DNA of 31,156 nt from Actinomycetota bacterium. Its GTDB lineage: Bacteria; Actinomycetota; Actinomycetes; Streptosporangiales; Streptosporangiaceae. The notes under the pieces are model-generated. The model was not told the origin of the DNA. It searched no databases and was given only the letters and a program-made list of their open reading frames with translations. The DNA is taken from positions 1-31,156 of the forward strand of contig PMST01000667.1 in the NCBI GenBank assembly GCA_003168295.1, read 5' to 3'. Of the stretch, positions 25,214-31,156 are shown one piece after another (position 1 is the first letter of the stretch; every line of letters starts with the position of its first letter). The translations under genes and the position numbers were made by a program.

Positions 25214-27466
25214 CTACGACTCGAGCAGGCCGAGCGGGGCGGGCGCGGCGAACTCGACGGTGAGCACGGATTCGCCACCCGGCATCGCGGCGATGGCCGC
25301 GTGGGCGAACAGGTAGGGCGGGCGCTGCGCACGGAAGAACGCCAGCATCGTTCGTGCGTTCGGGTAAGTCGCGGTCAGCTCGGCGGCTCGCAGCGGCAGG
25401 CCCGGTCCGGCCCCCGGGCCGTCGTCGACGAACGCCGTGACCCGGACCGGCTCGCTCGCCGCCAGCGTGTCCAGGGCTGTAAGCAGGCGCGCGTCGACCT
25501 CACCGGCGGCCAGCTGGGCGCGGGCGGCCGGCCCGAACCGGATCAGGGGGTCGCGGAGTAGCTCGCTCCCGGCCAGCCGCCGGGCCTTCAGGTCCGCGGC
25601 AATAGCGGCCTGGTAGGCGGCGGCGCCGTCCGGCGCGACCGCGCGGATGTCGATCCTGGCCGGCCCGGTGCCGAAGCTGGCCAGCAGCTCCGGGGCGTAC
25701 ACGCTGACCAGCCGGGCGCCGAACATGTCGCGCACCGCATCGGTGGCCAGCACCACGTCAGACCCGAGCGGGTCAGCCGCACCGGGCCGCAGCACCAGCA
25801 GGCTCCCGGCCGCGATGCCATGCTGCGCCAGCACCGCGCACATCGCCGGGTCGCAGGCCATGATCGCACCGCCGGTGATCTGGCTGGCCGCCCAGGCCGC
25901 CGCCTGGGCGCGGACCACGAGAGCCTGGCTCACCGGCACGAGCGACGACGTCCGGGCGGGCTCGCGTGCCAACATCCGGGCAGGCTCCCGTGCCAACATC
26001 CGGGCGGGCGCCTGCGCCAACATCCGGGCGGGCGCCTGCGCCGACGCCAGGTGCGGGACGGAGGAGGCCCGGGTCGCCTCGACCGTCAGGACCACCGACA
26101 GGGTCGCGACCGCGCCGGCCAGGAATGCGCCGGTCACACCGCGGCGGCCCGCACGAATCAGCACGGCCCGGCGCCGCCTGGCGTTCAGTCCGGTGCCTGG
26201 CTGGCGACCTGCGGGCCGTCCGGCCTCGGGGGCCAGAGCGGCCTGCCGCTGGTGGTAACTGGCTTCGAGTTCGGCCCGGTGAGGCGACGGCGAGCCGGCC
26301 GCACGGACCTGCCAATGCCAGGCCGCCCGGCCGTGAGCCGTTGCGACCTGCGCACCGAGGTCGGCTTCGGCGAGGCGACGGTGCAGCGCAGCTGCGGTCC
26401 AACGGTGAACGGCCAGCTCATGGCCATCACTGACGGTCAGCAAGCCCGCCGCCTCGCATTCGGCGATTGGTCCCGCGCGGCCGGCCACGACTTGCGCGGC
26501 GACGGGAAGCCGGAAGACCGAGGCGCGCACCAGCAGCGCGCTGGCCCCGTGGCTGAGCCGGTCAAACAGTTCGCCGAACATCTGGTCGCGTGCGGCGCAA
26601 GCGATCAGCCCGGCGGCCGGGGCGGGCAACTCGGGTGGTTCGGTCCCGGGCAGCGGCTGACCGGTCCTGGCCTCGACCATCGCCTCGATACGGGCGGCCA
26701 CGCCCGCGTAGCGTTCGCCCAGCGCGAGGAGCGAATTCAGGTACTCGATCGCCAGCGGATGCCCAGCGGTGAGCCGCCAGGCGCGGTCACGGTCGGAGTC
26801 GGTTAGCCGCCGGAGGGCCGGAAGCGACGCCGTAAGCTCGGCGGCGCCGGAACGCGTTAGCGGCCCGAGCCGGCGGAACACGACCCTGTCCAGGGCCGTC
26901 CGTGAGGGTGCCAGCCACGGTGCGCTAGGTGCGGCCTGGGCCCCACCCAGGGCGGGCCAGGTGAACGGATGACGGCAGGTGATCAGGAGCTTGCCCGTCC
27001 AGTTCGCTAGCAACGTCGGCAGAGCCGGGTCGCGGAAGGCCCACTGGCCCGCTTCCTGCGACAAGTTGTCATCAAAGTTGTGCAAGACAGTGAAGTTCGC
27101 CTCGGCCGGTCCAGCGGCGAGGTCGGCCGCGGAAATCTCGCCGTCGACGACGGTAACGACACAGCCGGCTTGCGTCCGCCCGACCCGCGTCGCGATCTGG
27201 CCGGCCAGGATCGACTTGCCGATACCGCCCATGCCGTGGACGACGAGGCCGCCGGCGCCCGGGCCGCTCAGGTCGGCGGCCCAGCGCCGTCCCTCGGCGG
27301 ACCGGATGGACAACGGCGGGCGCCGGCTTGGCCCGGCGGAGGAACTGCGAGCGTGCCGCGCGAAATGCCGCACCGCAGCCTGCTTCGGCGCTGGCGGTAC
27401 CTCGCCGGGAAGGACGTCGCGCGAAAGCGGAGCGCTTTCGCGCCGAACACGTATTAACTGCGCCAT
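25214..27466 (-). CDS. Membrane-anchored STAND NTPase with unrecognised extracytoplasmic domain
   Basis: The 750-residue protein starts with a signalling NTPase of the NB-ARC-like STAND class: Walker A GMGGIGKS (78-85), a Walker-B-like VLHNFDDN (127-134), LLITCRHPF (160-168, a sensor Arg165) and GHPLA (235-239, matching the GLPLA motif). A winged-helix-like segment follows (about 295-385, ASVFRLPVAAQVV, ECEAAGLLTVSDGHELAVHRW). Past a basic stretch (RRRR, RR) comes one membrane helix (about 443-464), an 8-residue repeat stalk (APARMLAQ/REPARMLA, about 478-505), and an outer domain of about 235 residues containing ACDPAMC (537-543), DPLGSDVVLATDAVR and AAGEVDARLLTALDTLA. I do not recognise the outer domain as a named family. 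Topology by the positive-inside rule is NTPase in, repeat and ectodomain out. The ATG at 27466 has GGAGGGG about six bases upstream. It may sense a cell-surface state and oligomerise on ATP; an immunity role is possible but unproven. Confidence 0.82.
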   Translation of the reverse strand: MAQLIRVRRESAPLSRDVLPGEVPPAPKQAAVRHFARHARSSSAGPSRRPPLSIRSAEGRRWAADLSGPGAGGLVVHGMGGIGKSILAGQIATRVGRTQAGCVVTVVDGEISAADLAAGPAEANFTVLHNFDDNLSQEAGQWAFRDPALPTLLANWTGKLLITCRHPFTWPALGGAQAAPSAPWLAPSRTALDRVVFRRLGPLTRSGAAELTASLPALRRLTDSDRDRAWRLTAGHPLAIEYLNSLLALGERYAGVAARIEAMVEARTGQPLPGTEPPELPAPAAGLIACAARDQMFGELFDRLSHGASALLVRASVFRLPVAAQVVAGRAGPIAECEAAGLLTVSDGHELAVHRWTAAALHRRLAEADLGAQVATAHGRAAWHWQVRAAGSPSPHRAELEASYHQRQAALAPEAGRPAGRQPGTGLNARRRRAVLIRAGRRGVTGAFLAGAVATLSVVLTVEATRASSVPHLASAQAPARMLAQAPARMLAREPARMLAREPARTSSLVPVSQALVVRAQAAAWAASQITGGAIMACDPAMCAVLAQHGIAAGSLLVLRPGAADPLGSDVVLATDAVRDMFGARLVSVYAPELLASFGTGPARIDIRAVAPDGAAAYQAAIAADLKARRLAGSELLRDPLIRFGPAARAQLAAGEVDARLLTALDTLAASEPVRVTAFVDDGPGAGPGLPLRAAELTATYPNARTMLAFFRAQRPPYLFAHAAIAAMPGGESVLTVEFAAPAPLGLLES
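25947..26042 (-). repeat. Four 24-base tandem repeats encoding the stalk of the STAND protein
   Basis: Units at 25947, 25971, 25995 and 26019, each 24 bases, differ at few positions; the last two are identical. Each encodes eight residues of the type Ala-Pro-Ala-Arg-Met-Leu-Ala-Gln just outside the membrane helix. Recent duplication is likely, and copy number may vary between strains. Confidence 0.9.
27419..27443. promoter_or_regulatory. Perfect 11-bp inverted repeat within the first codons of the STAND gene
   Basis: GCGCGAAAGCG (27419-27429) and CGCTTTCGCGC (27433-27443) pair perfectly around a 3-base spacer. The repeat covers codons 8-16. As DNA it would suit a dimeric regulator; as RNA it would form a strong stem 23 bases past the AUG and could slow early translation. 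Confidence 0.5.
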
Positions 27467-27521
27467 TCGTACACCCCTCCCCCGTACTCCAGCAGACGGG
27501 GCAAGCTACGTTTTCCATTGT

Positions 27522-27530
27522 TATATAGCA
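27522..27530 (-). promoter_or_regulatory. Extended -10 promoter candidate for the STAND gene
   Basis: The minus strand reads TGCTATATA, that is TG-N-TATATA, an extended -10 that needs little -35 contact. The start would be near 27515, giving a leader of about 48 bases. It lies in an AT-rich stretch otherwise unusual here. Confidence 0.4.
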
Positions 27531-27753
27531 CACTGAGCAATGCACTGGGCGCTTTTAGTAGTAACTCGGGCTCATCACCTAGTCCAATTCGGGGCATATA
27601 GGGATATTTACTGGAAAGCATTAAAGGTTCAACTGGTCACATTCCGGATATTCTGGCGCAGCGCGACATATCGGTGCACCATATTTGAGCACATCTGGTC
27701 CTTATATCCCTATTTCAGCCATGTACGTCTGGTGGCCGCATGGAGGCCAGCGC
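27531..27753. other. AT-rich intergenic segment with a 10-bp inverted repeat
   Basis: Between the STAND and hydrolase genes the sequence is clearly AT-richer than its surroundings. ATAGGGATAT (27598-27607) is repeated inverted as ATATCCCTAT (27704-27713), 96 bases apart. No gene is supported. The spacing is too wide for a simple hairpin and no duplicated target site is obvious. Confidence 0.45.
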
Positions 27754-28452
27754 TCACAGCACCACGCGACGCGGATCAGTGCCTGTTCTGCTAAGGATCT
27801 CGGCCACCTGGCCCCCTCTGGAGGGCAGCCGGAGGACGCTGCGGGCGAATGCGGCCGCGATGCTATGCCAGAGGCCCGCGCGGCGCAGCATGGCGTGCTC
27901 GCCGTTCCGTATCTCCACGGCCATCACCTCGGCCACCGAACGAGCCCGCTCCGCGTAGGCCCAGGTGTCCTCCGGACGCGTGATGTGGTCGGCGTTCCCG
28001 TGCACGAGCAGGACCCGCCGCCCGCCCAGCTGCCCGACCGGCTCCCCGGGTGGCAGCCAGGGAGCGAGGCCCGCCACCGCGGACACGGCCGGATGGCCGG
28101 CCACGCGCATAGCGGCCCGTGCTCCCATCGAGTGCCCGATCAGGACGACAGGGACCGGACCGAACCGGCGGCCGATGTCGTCGAGGATCCGGCTAAGATC
28201 ATGCACCGGCAGGGCCTCGTCGCCATTCCAACCGCGAAGCTGGAATCGCGGCCGGAGGACGACCGCACCGCTTCCCCGCAGCGCGTGCCGGACGGCCCGG
28301 GCCAGCGGGACCATGCGCAGTACGGCCGGCTGGACGGCGGTAGTGGGCTCGGAGCTGACCGACTTGCCGCCATGGGCCACCACGACCACACCGGTGACAC
28401 CTGGGGCATTGCCGCTGTCCCGGGCGCGAGATAGCGTCTCGCCGCTCGTCAC
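27754..28452 (-). CDS. Alpha/beta hydrolase
   Basis: The 232-residue protein has the alpha/beta-hydrolase layout: VVVVAHGGKS (22-31, oxyanion region), nucleophile elbow GHSMGA (Ser108 as the expected nucleophile, preceded by VPVVLI), HGNADHITRPEDT with Asp155, and NGEHAMLRRAG with His186. The triad order Ser-Asp-His is right. The short length, without a lid domain, resembles serine esterases/thioesterase-like hydrolases of small substrates. The open frame extends upstream to 28767, but GTG 28452 follows a strong GGGGAGGG site by about four bases, and the residues before it are Arg-rich nonsense. No signal peptide is seen. The promoter would lie near the palindrome at 28569-28583. Substrate unknown. 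Confidence 0.85.
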   Translation of the reverse strand: MTSGETLSRARDSGNAPGVTGVVVVAHGGKSVSSEPTTAVQPAVLRMVPLARAVRHALRGSGAVVLRPRFQLRGWNGDEALPVHDLSRILDDIGRRFGPVPVVLIGHSMGARAAMRVAGHPAVSAVAGLAPWLPPGEPVGQLGGRRVLLVHGNADHITRPEDTWAYAERARSVAEVMAVEIRNGEHAMLRRAGLWHSIAAAFARSVLRLPSRGGQVAEILSRTGTDPRRVVL

Positions 28453-28568
28453 AGATCCCTCCCCTATCTGCCCCTGCCTCCCCGGTCCTGCCCGTGCCCG
28501 CGCGCCGACCCGGTCCCGTGGCTGACCTCGCCAGGCTAACAGTCCGGCGCCGCATCTCGTGACCCGAA

Positions 28569-28583
28569 CACAGCTGAGCTGTG
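28569..28583. promoter_or_regulatory. 15-bp palindrome CACAGCT-G-AGCTGTG
   Basis: Seven bases on each side mirror perfectly around one central G. It lies 117 bases upstream of the hydrolase start and before the LexA-like box, so it may be an operator for either direction. The regulator is unknown. Confidence 0.4.
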
Positions 28584-28605
28584 ACGATAACCTCTTCCAA
28601 TCTGA

Positions 28606-28621
28606 TCGTACGTGTGTTCTA
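28606..28621. promoter_or_regulatory. LexA/SOS-box-like site TCGTACGTGTGTTCTA
   Basis: Ten of 12 defined positions agree with the actinobacterial SOS box TCGAAC-N4-GTTCGA, and the GTGT centre is typical. The mismatches are position 4 (T for A) and position 15 (T for G). If real, the plus-strand membrane protein and CHAP genes, or the hydrolase, could be induced by DNA damage. Confidence 0.35.
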
Positions 28622-28864
28622 ATTGGTCTATGAGTCGGAACGGTGCGGCGGGAGCGCGGGCGGACGGTGAAGGAGTGGACCTCGTTATGGCGCGAGGTGC
28701 GCCGGCCTGCGGGCCGGAGGCACAGATCGCGGCGACCGGGGCTCCGCCGCACGGCGCTCTGGGTCAAGCCTGCCTGCGTGCTCGCACGTAGCTAAGTATC
28801 CCCCTCGGCACGTTTCACGCCGGTCATCAGCCCGGAGTCAGGCCACACGCTGGAGGTGAAAACT

Positions 28865-29932
28865 ATGAGCCAAGATATCGAAAGTTTTAACGAGGAAGAT
28901 GACGAGTGGCTCTCCGAACTAGAAACAAGGGCCATGGACCTGGAGAAAGAGCTCTTCGACTGGCGCGAGTCGCGGGCGCGTGAGGTCACCGAGTCGGTCT
29001 ATCGGAGGGAATCTATACCGGGGGCCGCATTCCGGCCCGGCGAGAACGATCTAAAGCCGGAGCGTGCCGGGGGCCGGACGTCAGCTGTCCGCACCGCGGC
29101 AAGAAGCGATGGGGGGCACGCCCGGGCCGGTGCTGGCGCACATCCTCATCCGGCTGAGGAACGCACCAGGGCCCTCATTGACCACGGGCGCCCCAGCGTC
29201 GATCGGGCGCGCAGGTCCCGTGGCCGCAAGATAACCGTCGTGACGGCCGCCGCGGTAGCTACCGTTACGGTACTGGTGCTAGTGCTCTTCCGGAATGGCG
29301 CTTCGTGGCCTCCGAGCGTGACCACAGTGCAAAGCGAGATAACCGCCGCCTGCCAGAATCCCAATATCGCGTCGGAACCGGGACAGGTGAACTTCGCCTG
29401 CGGAAAGTCGACGAGCCAGATCCTCTGGATCTTTGCCCTGATGACAAGCACCGACAACTCGAATTACACGGACAGCAAAACCGGCCGAGAAGGACTTGAG
29501 CCCATTACCGCCACCCAAGGCGGTGAGGTGGCCTGGTCCCTGGACCTTCATCACCCGTACAACCCGTATAACCCGGTGGACAGTATCGCGGTCGCGGCCC
29601 GGGCTATCAATAACATCGTCGGCGGGGCTACGCTCACCAACGCCAAGGGTGATCCCGCGGTTCAGCCCGGGCTGGAGAGCAGCCCTGCGAACTGCCAGCA
29701 GTACACGGGCTCGTCGGCTGTCATCTCTCGGGCAGGATTCCCCGATGTATGCGCCCAGCCTGTGACCAGCACCTCCGGACAGGCCGCACTGGCCGCCGAC
29801 GTCTATCAGGAATGGCTGGTCGGCGCTACGGCCGCCGCCGCCAAGAACGTCAGCGTGCTATTCGAGAACGCGAATGACCCAGGTAATCCGCAGGTCCAGG
29901 CCATCCTGCAGACCTTGCCCGGTGCCCGCTAG
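28865..29932 (+). CDS. Single-pass membrane protein of unknown function
   Basis: The 355-residue protein has an acidic, probably coiled-coil N-terminus (about 8-45, EEDDEWLSELETRAMDLEKELFDW), a long Arg/Gly/Ala-rich linker, one membrane helix (about 123-142, ITVVTAAAVATVTVLVLVLF) after RRSRGRK, and an outer domain (about 150-355). By the positive-inside rule the N-terminus is cytoplasmic. The outer domain has four cysteines (Cys163, Cys179 and, later, ANC and DVC) and an LDLHHPYNPYNPVDSIAVAARAINNIVGGATL stretch that looks conserved-fold-like, with no motif I can name. ATG 28865 has GGAGG eight bases upstream; GTG 28856 would overlap that site. It is followed after 71 bases by the CHAP-like gene on the same strand, so a shared envelope role is likely. 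Function unknown. Confidence 0.8.
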   Translation: MSQDIESFNEEDDEWLSELETRAMDLEKELFDWRESRAREVTESVYRRESIPGAAFRPGENDLKPERAGGRTSAVRTAARSDGGHARAGAGAHPHPAEERTRALIDHGRPSVDRARRSRGRKITVVTAAAVATVTVLVLVLFRNGASWPPSVTTVQSEITAACQNPNIASEPGQVNFACGKSTSQILWIFALMTSTDNSNYTDSKTGREGLEPITATQGGEVAWSLDLHHPYNPYNPVDSIAVAARAINNIVGGATLTNAKGDPAVQPGLESSPANCQQYTGSSAVISRAGFPDVCAQPVTSTSGQAALAADVYQEWLVGATAAAAKNVSVLFENANDPGNPQVQAILQTLPGAR

Positions 29933-30003
29933 CGGATTCGGAACAGGCCCGTCAGCCACGCCGCCAAATGAGATCCCACCTGAAGCTGGAAGAAGGTGAT
30001 TCT

Positions 30004-31156
30004 GTGCATCCCGTCAAGAAACCGACCTGGCAGCAGGCGACCGCGCTTGTGAGCCTCAGTACGTGCGGAGCGATGACCGGATTCTCCTTCACCCACGGAA
30101 CGGTGGCTGATATGACGTCGCCGACGAGCATGCCCGCTCACTTGCTCGAATTCAAGCAGCCCGCGCGAACGGCATCGGCTTCGGAACCGGCATCGGCCGC
30201 GGCGCCCGCCTTGGCATCGGGCTCGGCATCGGCGGGTGACAGGACACTGCGATCGGCGATCATCACGGTCGCCAATTACTACCTTCGGATGGCGCAGACC
30301 AAGACCCCGGCCGAGATGGAGGCGATTATCTGGCAGGGCGACAGCACAGATGGTGTCGACCACGGCGAATCGTGCGCGGCCTTCGCCAGCCTCACGCTGG
30401 AGCTTGGGGCAAAGGCGGCCGGTCAGGAAAGCTGGGTGACCGGAGGCACCTCCTACCCGTGGCCGCTGCAGTCGTGGGCGGATGTCCGGGTCGATCCCAA
30501 CCCGGCCTCGCCTAACGTCATTTCCGTTCTTCAGGATGCGGAGAATCAGCACCGCTGGCACCCGCTGGGCGACGGTTACCAGCCTCAGCCGGGCGACTGG
30601 GTCCTGTTCGCCGGTCACATCGAGGTGGTCACGAAGTACACCGGCGGAGTGCTGTCCACGATCGGCGGTGATTCACTGCCCAACTTCTCGGTCAATGCTC
30701 ACAAGTACAGCGGCCCGCTGGCGGACCAGGGCGTGGCCGGATTCGTCAACAACGGGGAGCTGCTCAGCGCTGAGAGCCAGTCGGCCAGCCAGGCCTCGGC
30801 CAGCCAGGCCTCGGCTAACCAGGCGGTTCAGGCGACCGGAAGCGTGATGACGCTGCCCGGCTCGCAGCCCACTTCGGCGCTAGGTCACGCGAACCAGGGA
30901 CAGGCCGCGATTCCGGGCACGTTGGTGGCCGCGCTCAGCGGCGGCACCAGTCAGCTGGCCGGGAACGCGTCTTCCCGGCCGCGGCAGTCAGCCGCAACGC
31001 GGAGCACCGCCGGGACGTCCGGCACGGCCTCGATACCGGGAGTGCAGGCCATAGCGGACGACCTCCCGGTCCTTTCGCCGACCTCTTCCACCTCCTCCGC
31101 CTCGTCCACCTCCTCGGCGTCACCGACGTCGTCGGCGTCCGGCTACCGGAGAAGCA
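30004..31156 (+). CDS. CHAP-like secreted cysteine hydrolase, truncated at window end
   Basis: The frame stays open from GTG 30004 to the last base (384 codons, no stop), so the 3' end is missing. GTG has GAAGG seven bases upstream; ATG 29968 is an in-frame alternative without a ribosome site. The N-terminus (VKKPTWQQATALVSLSTCGAM) is a weak export signal, followed by a Ser/Ala stretch. Residues about 80-250 look like a CHAP/NlpC-P60-type domain: HGESCAAF with Cys124 as the likely nucleophile, QPGDWVLFAGHIEVVTKY with His205, and STIGGDS (218-224). This family cuts peptidoglycan amide bonds. After it comes a Gln/Ala/Ser repeat stretch (QSASQASASQASANQA, 259-274) and a long Ser/Thr/Pro-rich tail. 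It follows the membrane protein gene by 71 bases, and the two probably act together on the cell wall. Confidence 0.8.
   Translation, partial: MHPVKKPTWQQATALVSLSTCGAMTGFSFTHGTVADMTSPTSMPAHLLEFKQPARTASASEPASAAAPALASGSASAGDRTLRSAIITVANYYLRMAQTKTPAEMEAIIWQGDSTDGVDHGESCAAFASLTLELGAKAAGQESWVTGGTSYPWPLQSWADVRVDPNPASPNVISVLQDAENQHRWHPLGDGYQPQPGDWVLFAGHIEVVTKYTGGVLSTIGGDSLPNFSVNAHKYSGPLADQGVAGFVNNGELLSAESQSASQASASQASANQAVQATGSVMTLPGSQPTSALGHANQGQAAIPGTLVAALSGGTSQLAGNASSRPRQSAATRSTAGTSGTASIPGVQAIADDLPVLSPTSSTSSASSTSSASPTSSASGYRRS

Larger units (their letters stand above)
28453..28864. other. Divergent intergenic region with palindrome, LexA-like box and hairpin-rich leader
   Basis: This 412-base region separates the hydrolase from the membrane protein gene. 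It contains the palindrome at 28569-28583, a LexA-like box at 28606-28621, and, from about 28679 to 28791, several short hairpins in a row (28679-28684/28693-28698, 28702-28707/28712-28717, and a GCGGCG/CGCCGC pair near 28730-28751). A 53-codon frame (28630-28791) exists but its third-position GC is near 69%, lower than I expect for real genes here. Confidence 0.5.

Noticed and set aside
28453..28767. N-terminal extension of the hydrolase frame
   Set aside because: Arg-rich, no family likeness; the strong GGGGAGGG site fixes the start at 28452.
28630..28791. 53-codon frame right after the LexA-like box
   Set aside because: No ribosome site, third-position GC near 69%, no motif, and it coincides with hairpins; I treat it as leader.
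29929..30618. 229-codon minus-strand frame over the CHAP-like gene
   Set aside because: The plus-strand frame has a ribosome site, Cys/His motifs and continues open to the end of the window.

Overview
The window is high-GC DNA (roughly 70% by eye) with GTG starts, Ala/Arg-rich proteins, short intergenic gaps and many 1-17 bp gene overlaps. An SsgA-like protein, a PknB-type kinase, a very large SARP regulator and an AccA1/AccD1-type carboxylase point to a filamentous, morphologically complex actinomycete (Streptosporangiales- or Catenulispora-like by feel; the genus cannot be fixed from sequence alone). I see no tRNA, rRNA, CRISPR array, insertion sequence or phage gene. The window looks chromosomal, with a few AT-richer intergenic islands.

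Layout. (1) 1-3746, plus strand: a secreted G1-family (eqolisin) glutamic peptidase followed by a hairpin terminator, then a transmembrane Ser/Thr kinase with an extracellular septum-formation-like domain. (2) 3808-8778, minus strand: a tight operon read right to left. It encodes a GAF-PP2C phosphatase, an RsbW-like kinase, two STAS antagonists, a protein of unknown function and a CrtI-like FAD oxidoreductase. The first four form a complete partner-switching module without an adjacent target sigma factor. (3) 8907-11906, plus strand: a 999-residue SARP/AAA/TPR regulator, divergent from the phosphatase operon. (4) 11910-15661, minus strand: an ECF sigma factor fused to a zinc-finger-like segment, a membrane helix and an outer domain; a kinase-less sensor membrane protein just upstream of it; and an RDD membrane protein. 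(5) 15972-20696, minus strand: an arabinoside-use operon with an intracellular GH51 arabinofuranosidase, a Tat/lipoprotein sugar-binding protein and two ABC permeases, all coupled by 4-bp overlaps or near-overlaps and lacking an ATPase gene. A 20-bp near-palindrome lies in front of it. (6) 20857-25128, minus strand: an SsgA-like cell-division protein and a biotin-dependent acyl-CoA carboxylase pair, best read as methylcrotonyl-CoA carboxylase of leucine breakdown. (7) 25214-28452, minus strand: a membrane-anchored STAND NTPase with an unrecognised outer domain, behind an AT-rich promoter region, and an alpha/beta hydrolase. (8) 28865-end, plus strand: a single-pass membrane protein of unknown function and a CHAP-like secreted cysteine hydrolase that runs off the window.

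The common theme of 1.6-15.7 kb is signal transduction across the membrane and control of transcription. The octamer CGTTACGG appears twice in the phosphatase/SARP divergent promoter and three times, at 25- and 50-bp steps, in front of the sensor/ECF-sigma pair. This suggests, but does not prove, shared control of the two modules. The most novel-looking proteins are the STAND-TM-ectodomain protein, the ECF sigma fusion and the membrane protein/CHAP pair.
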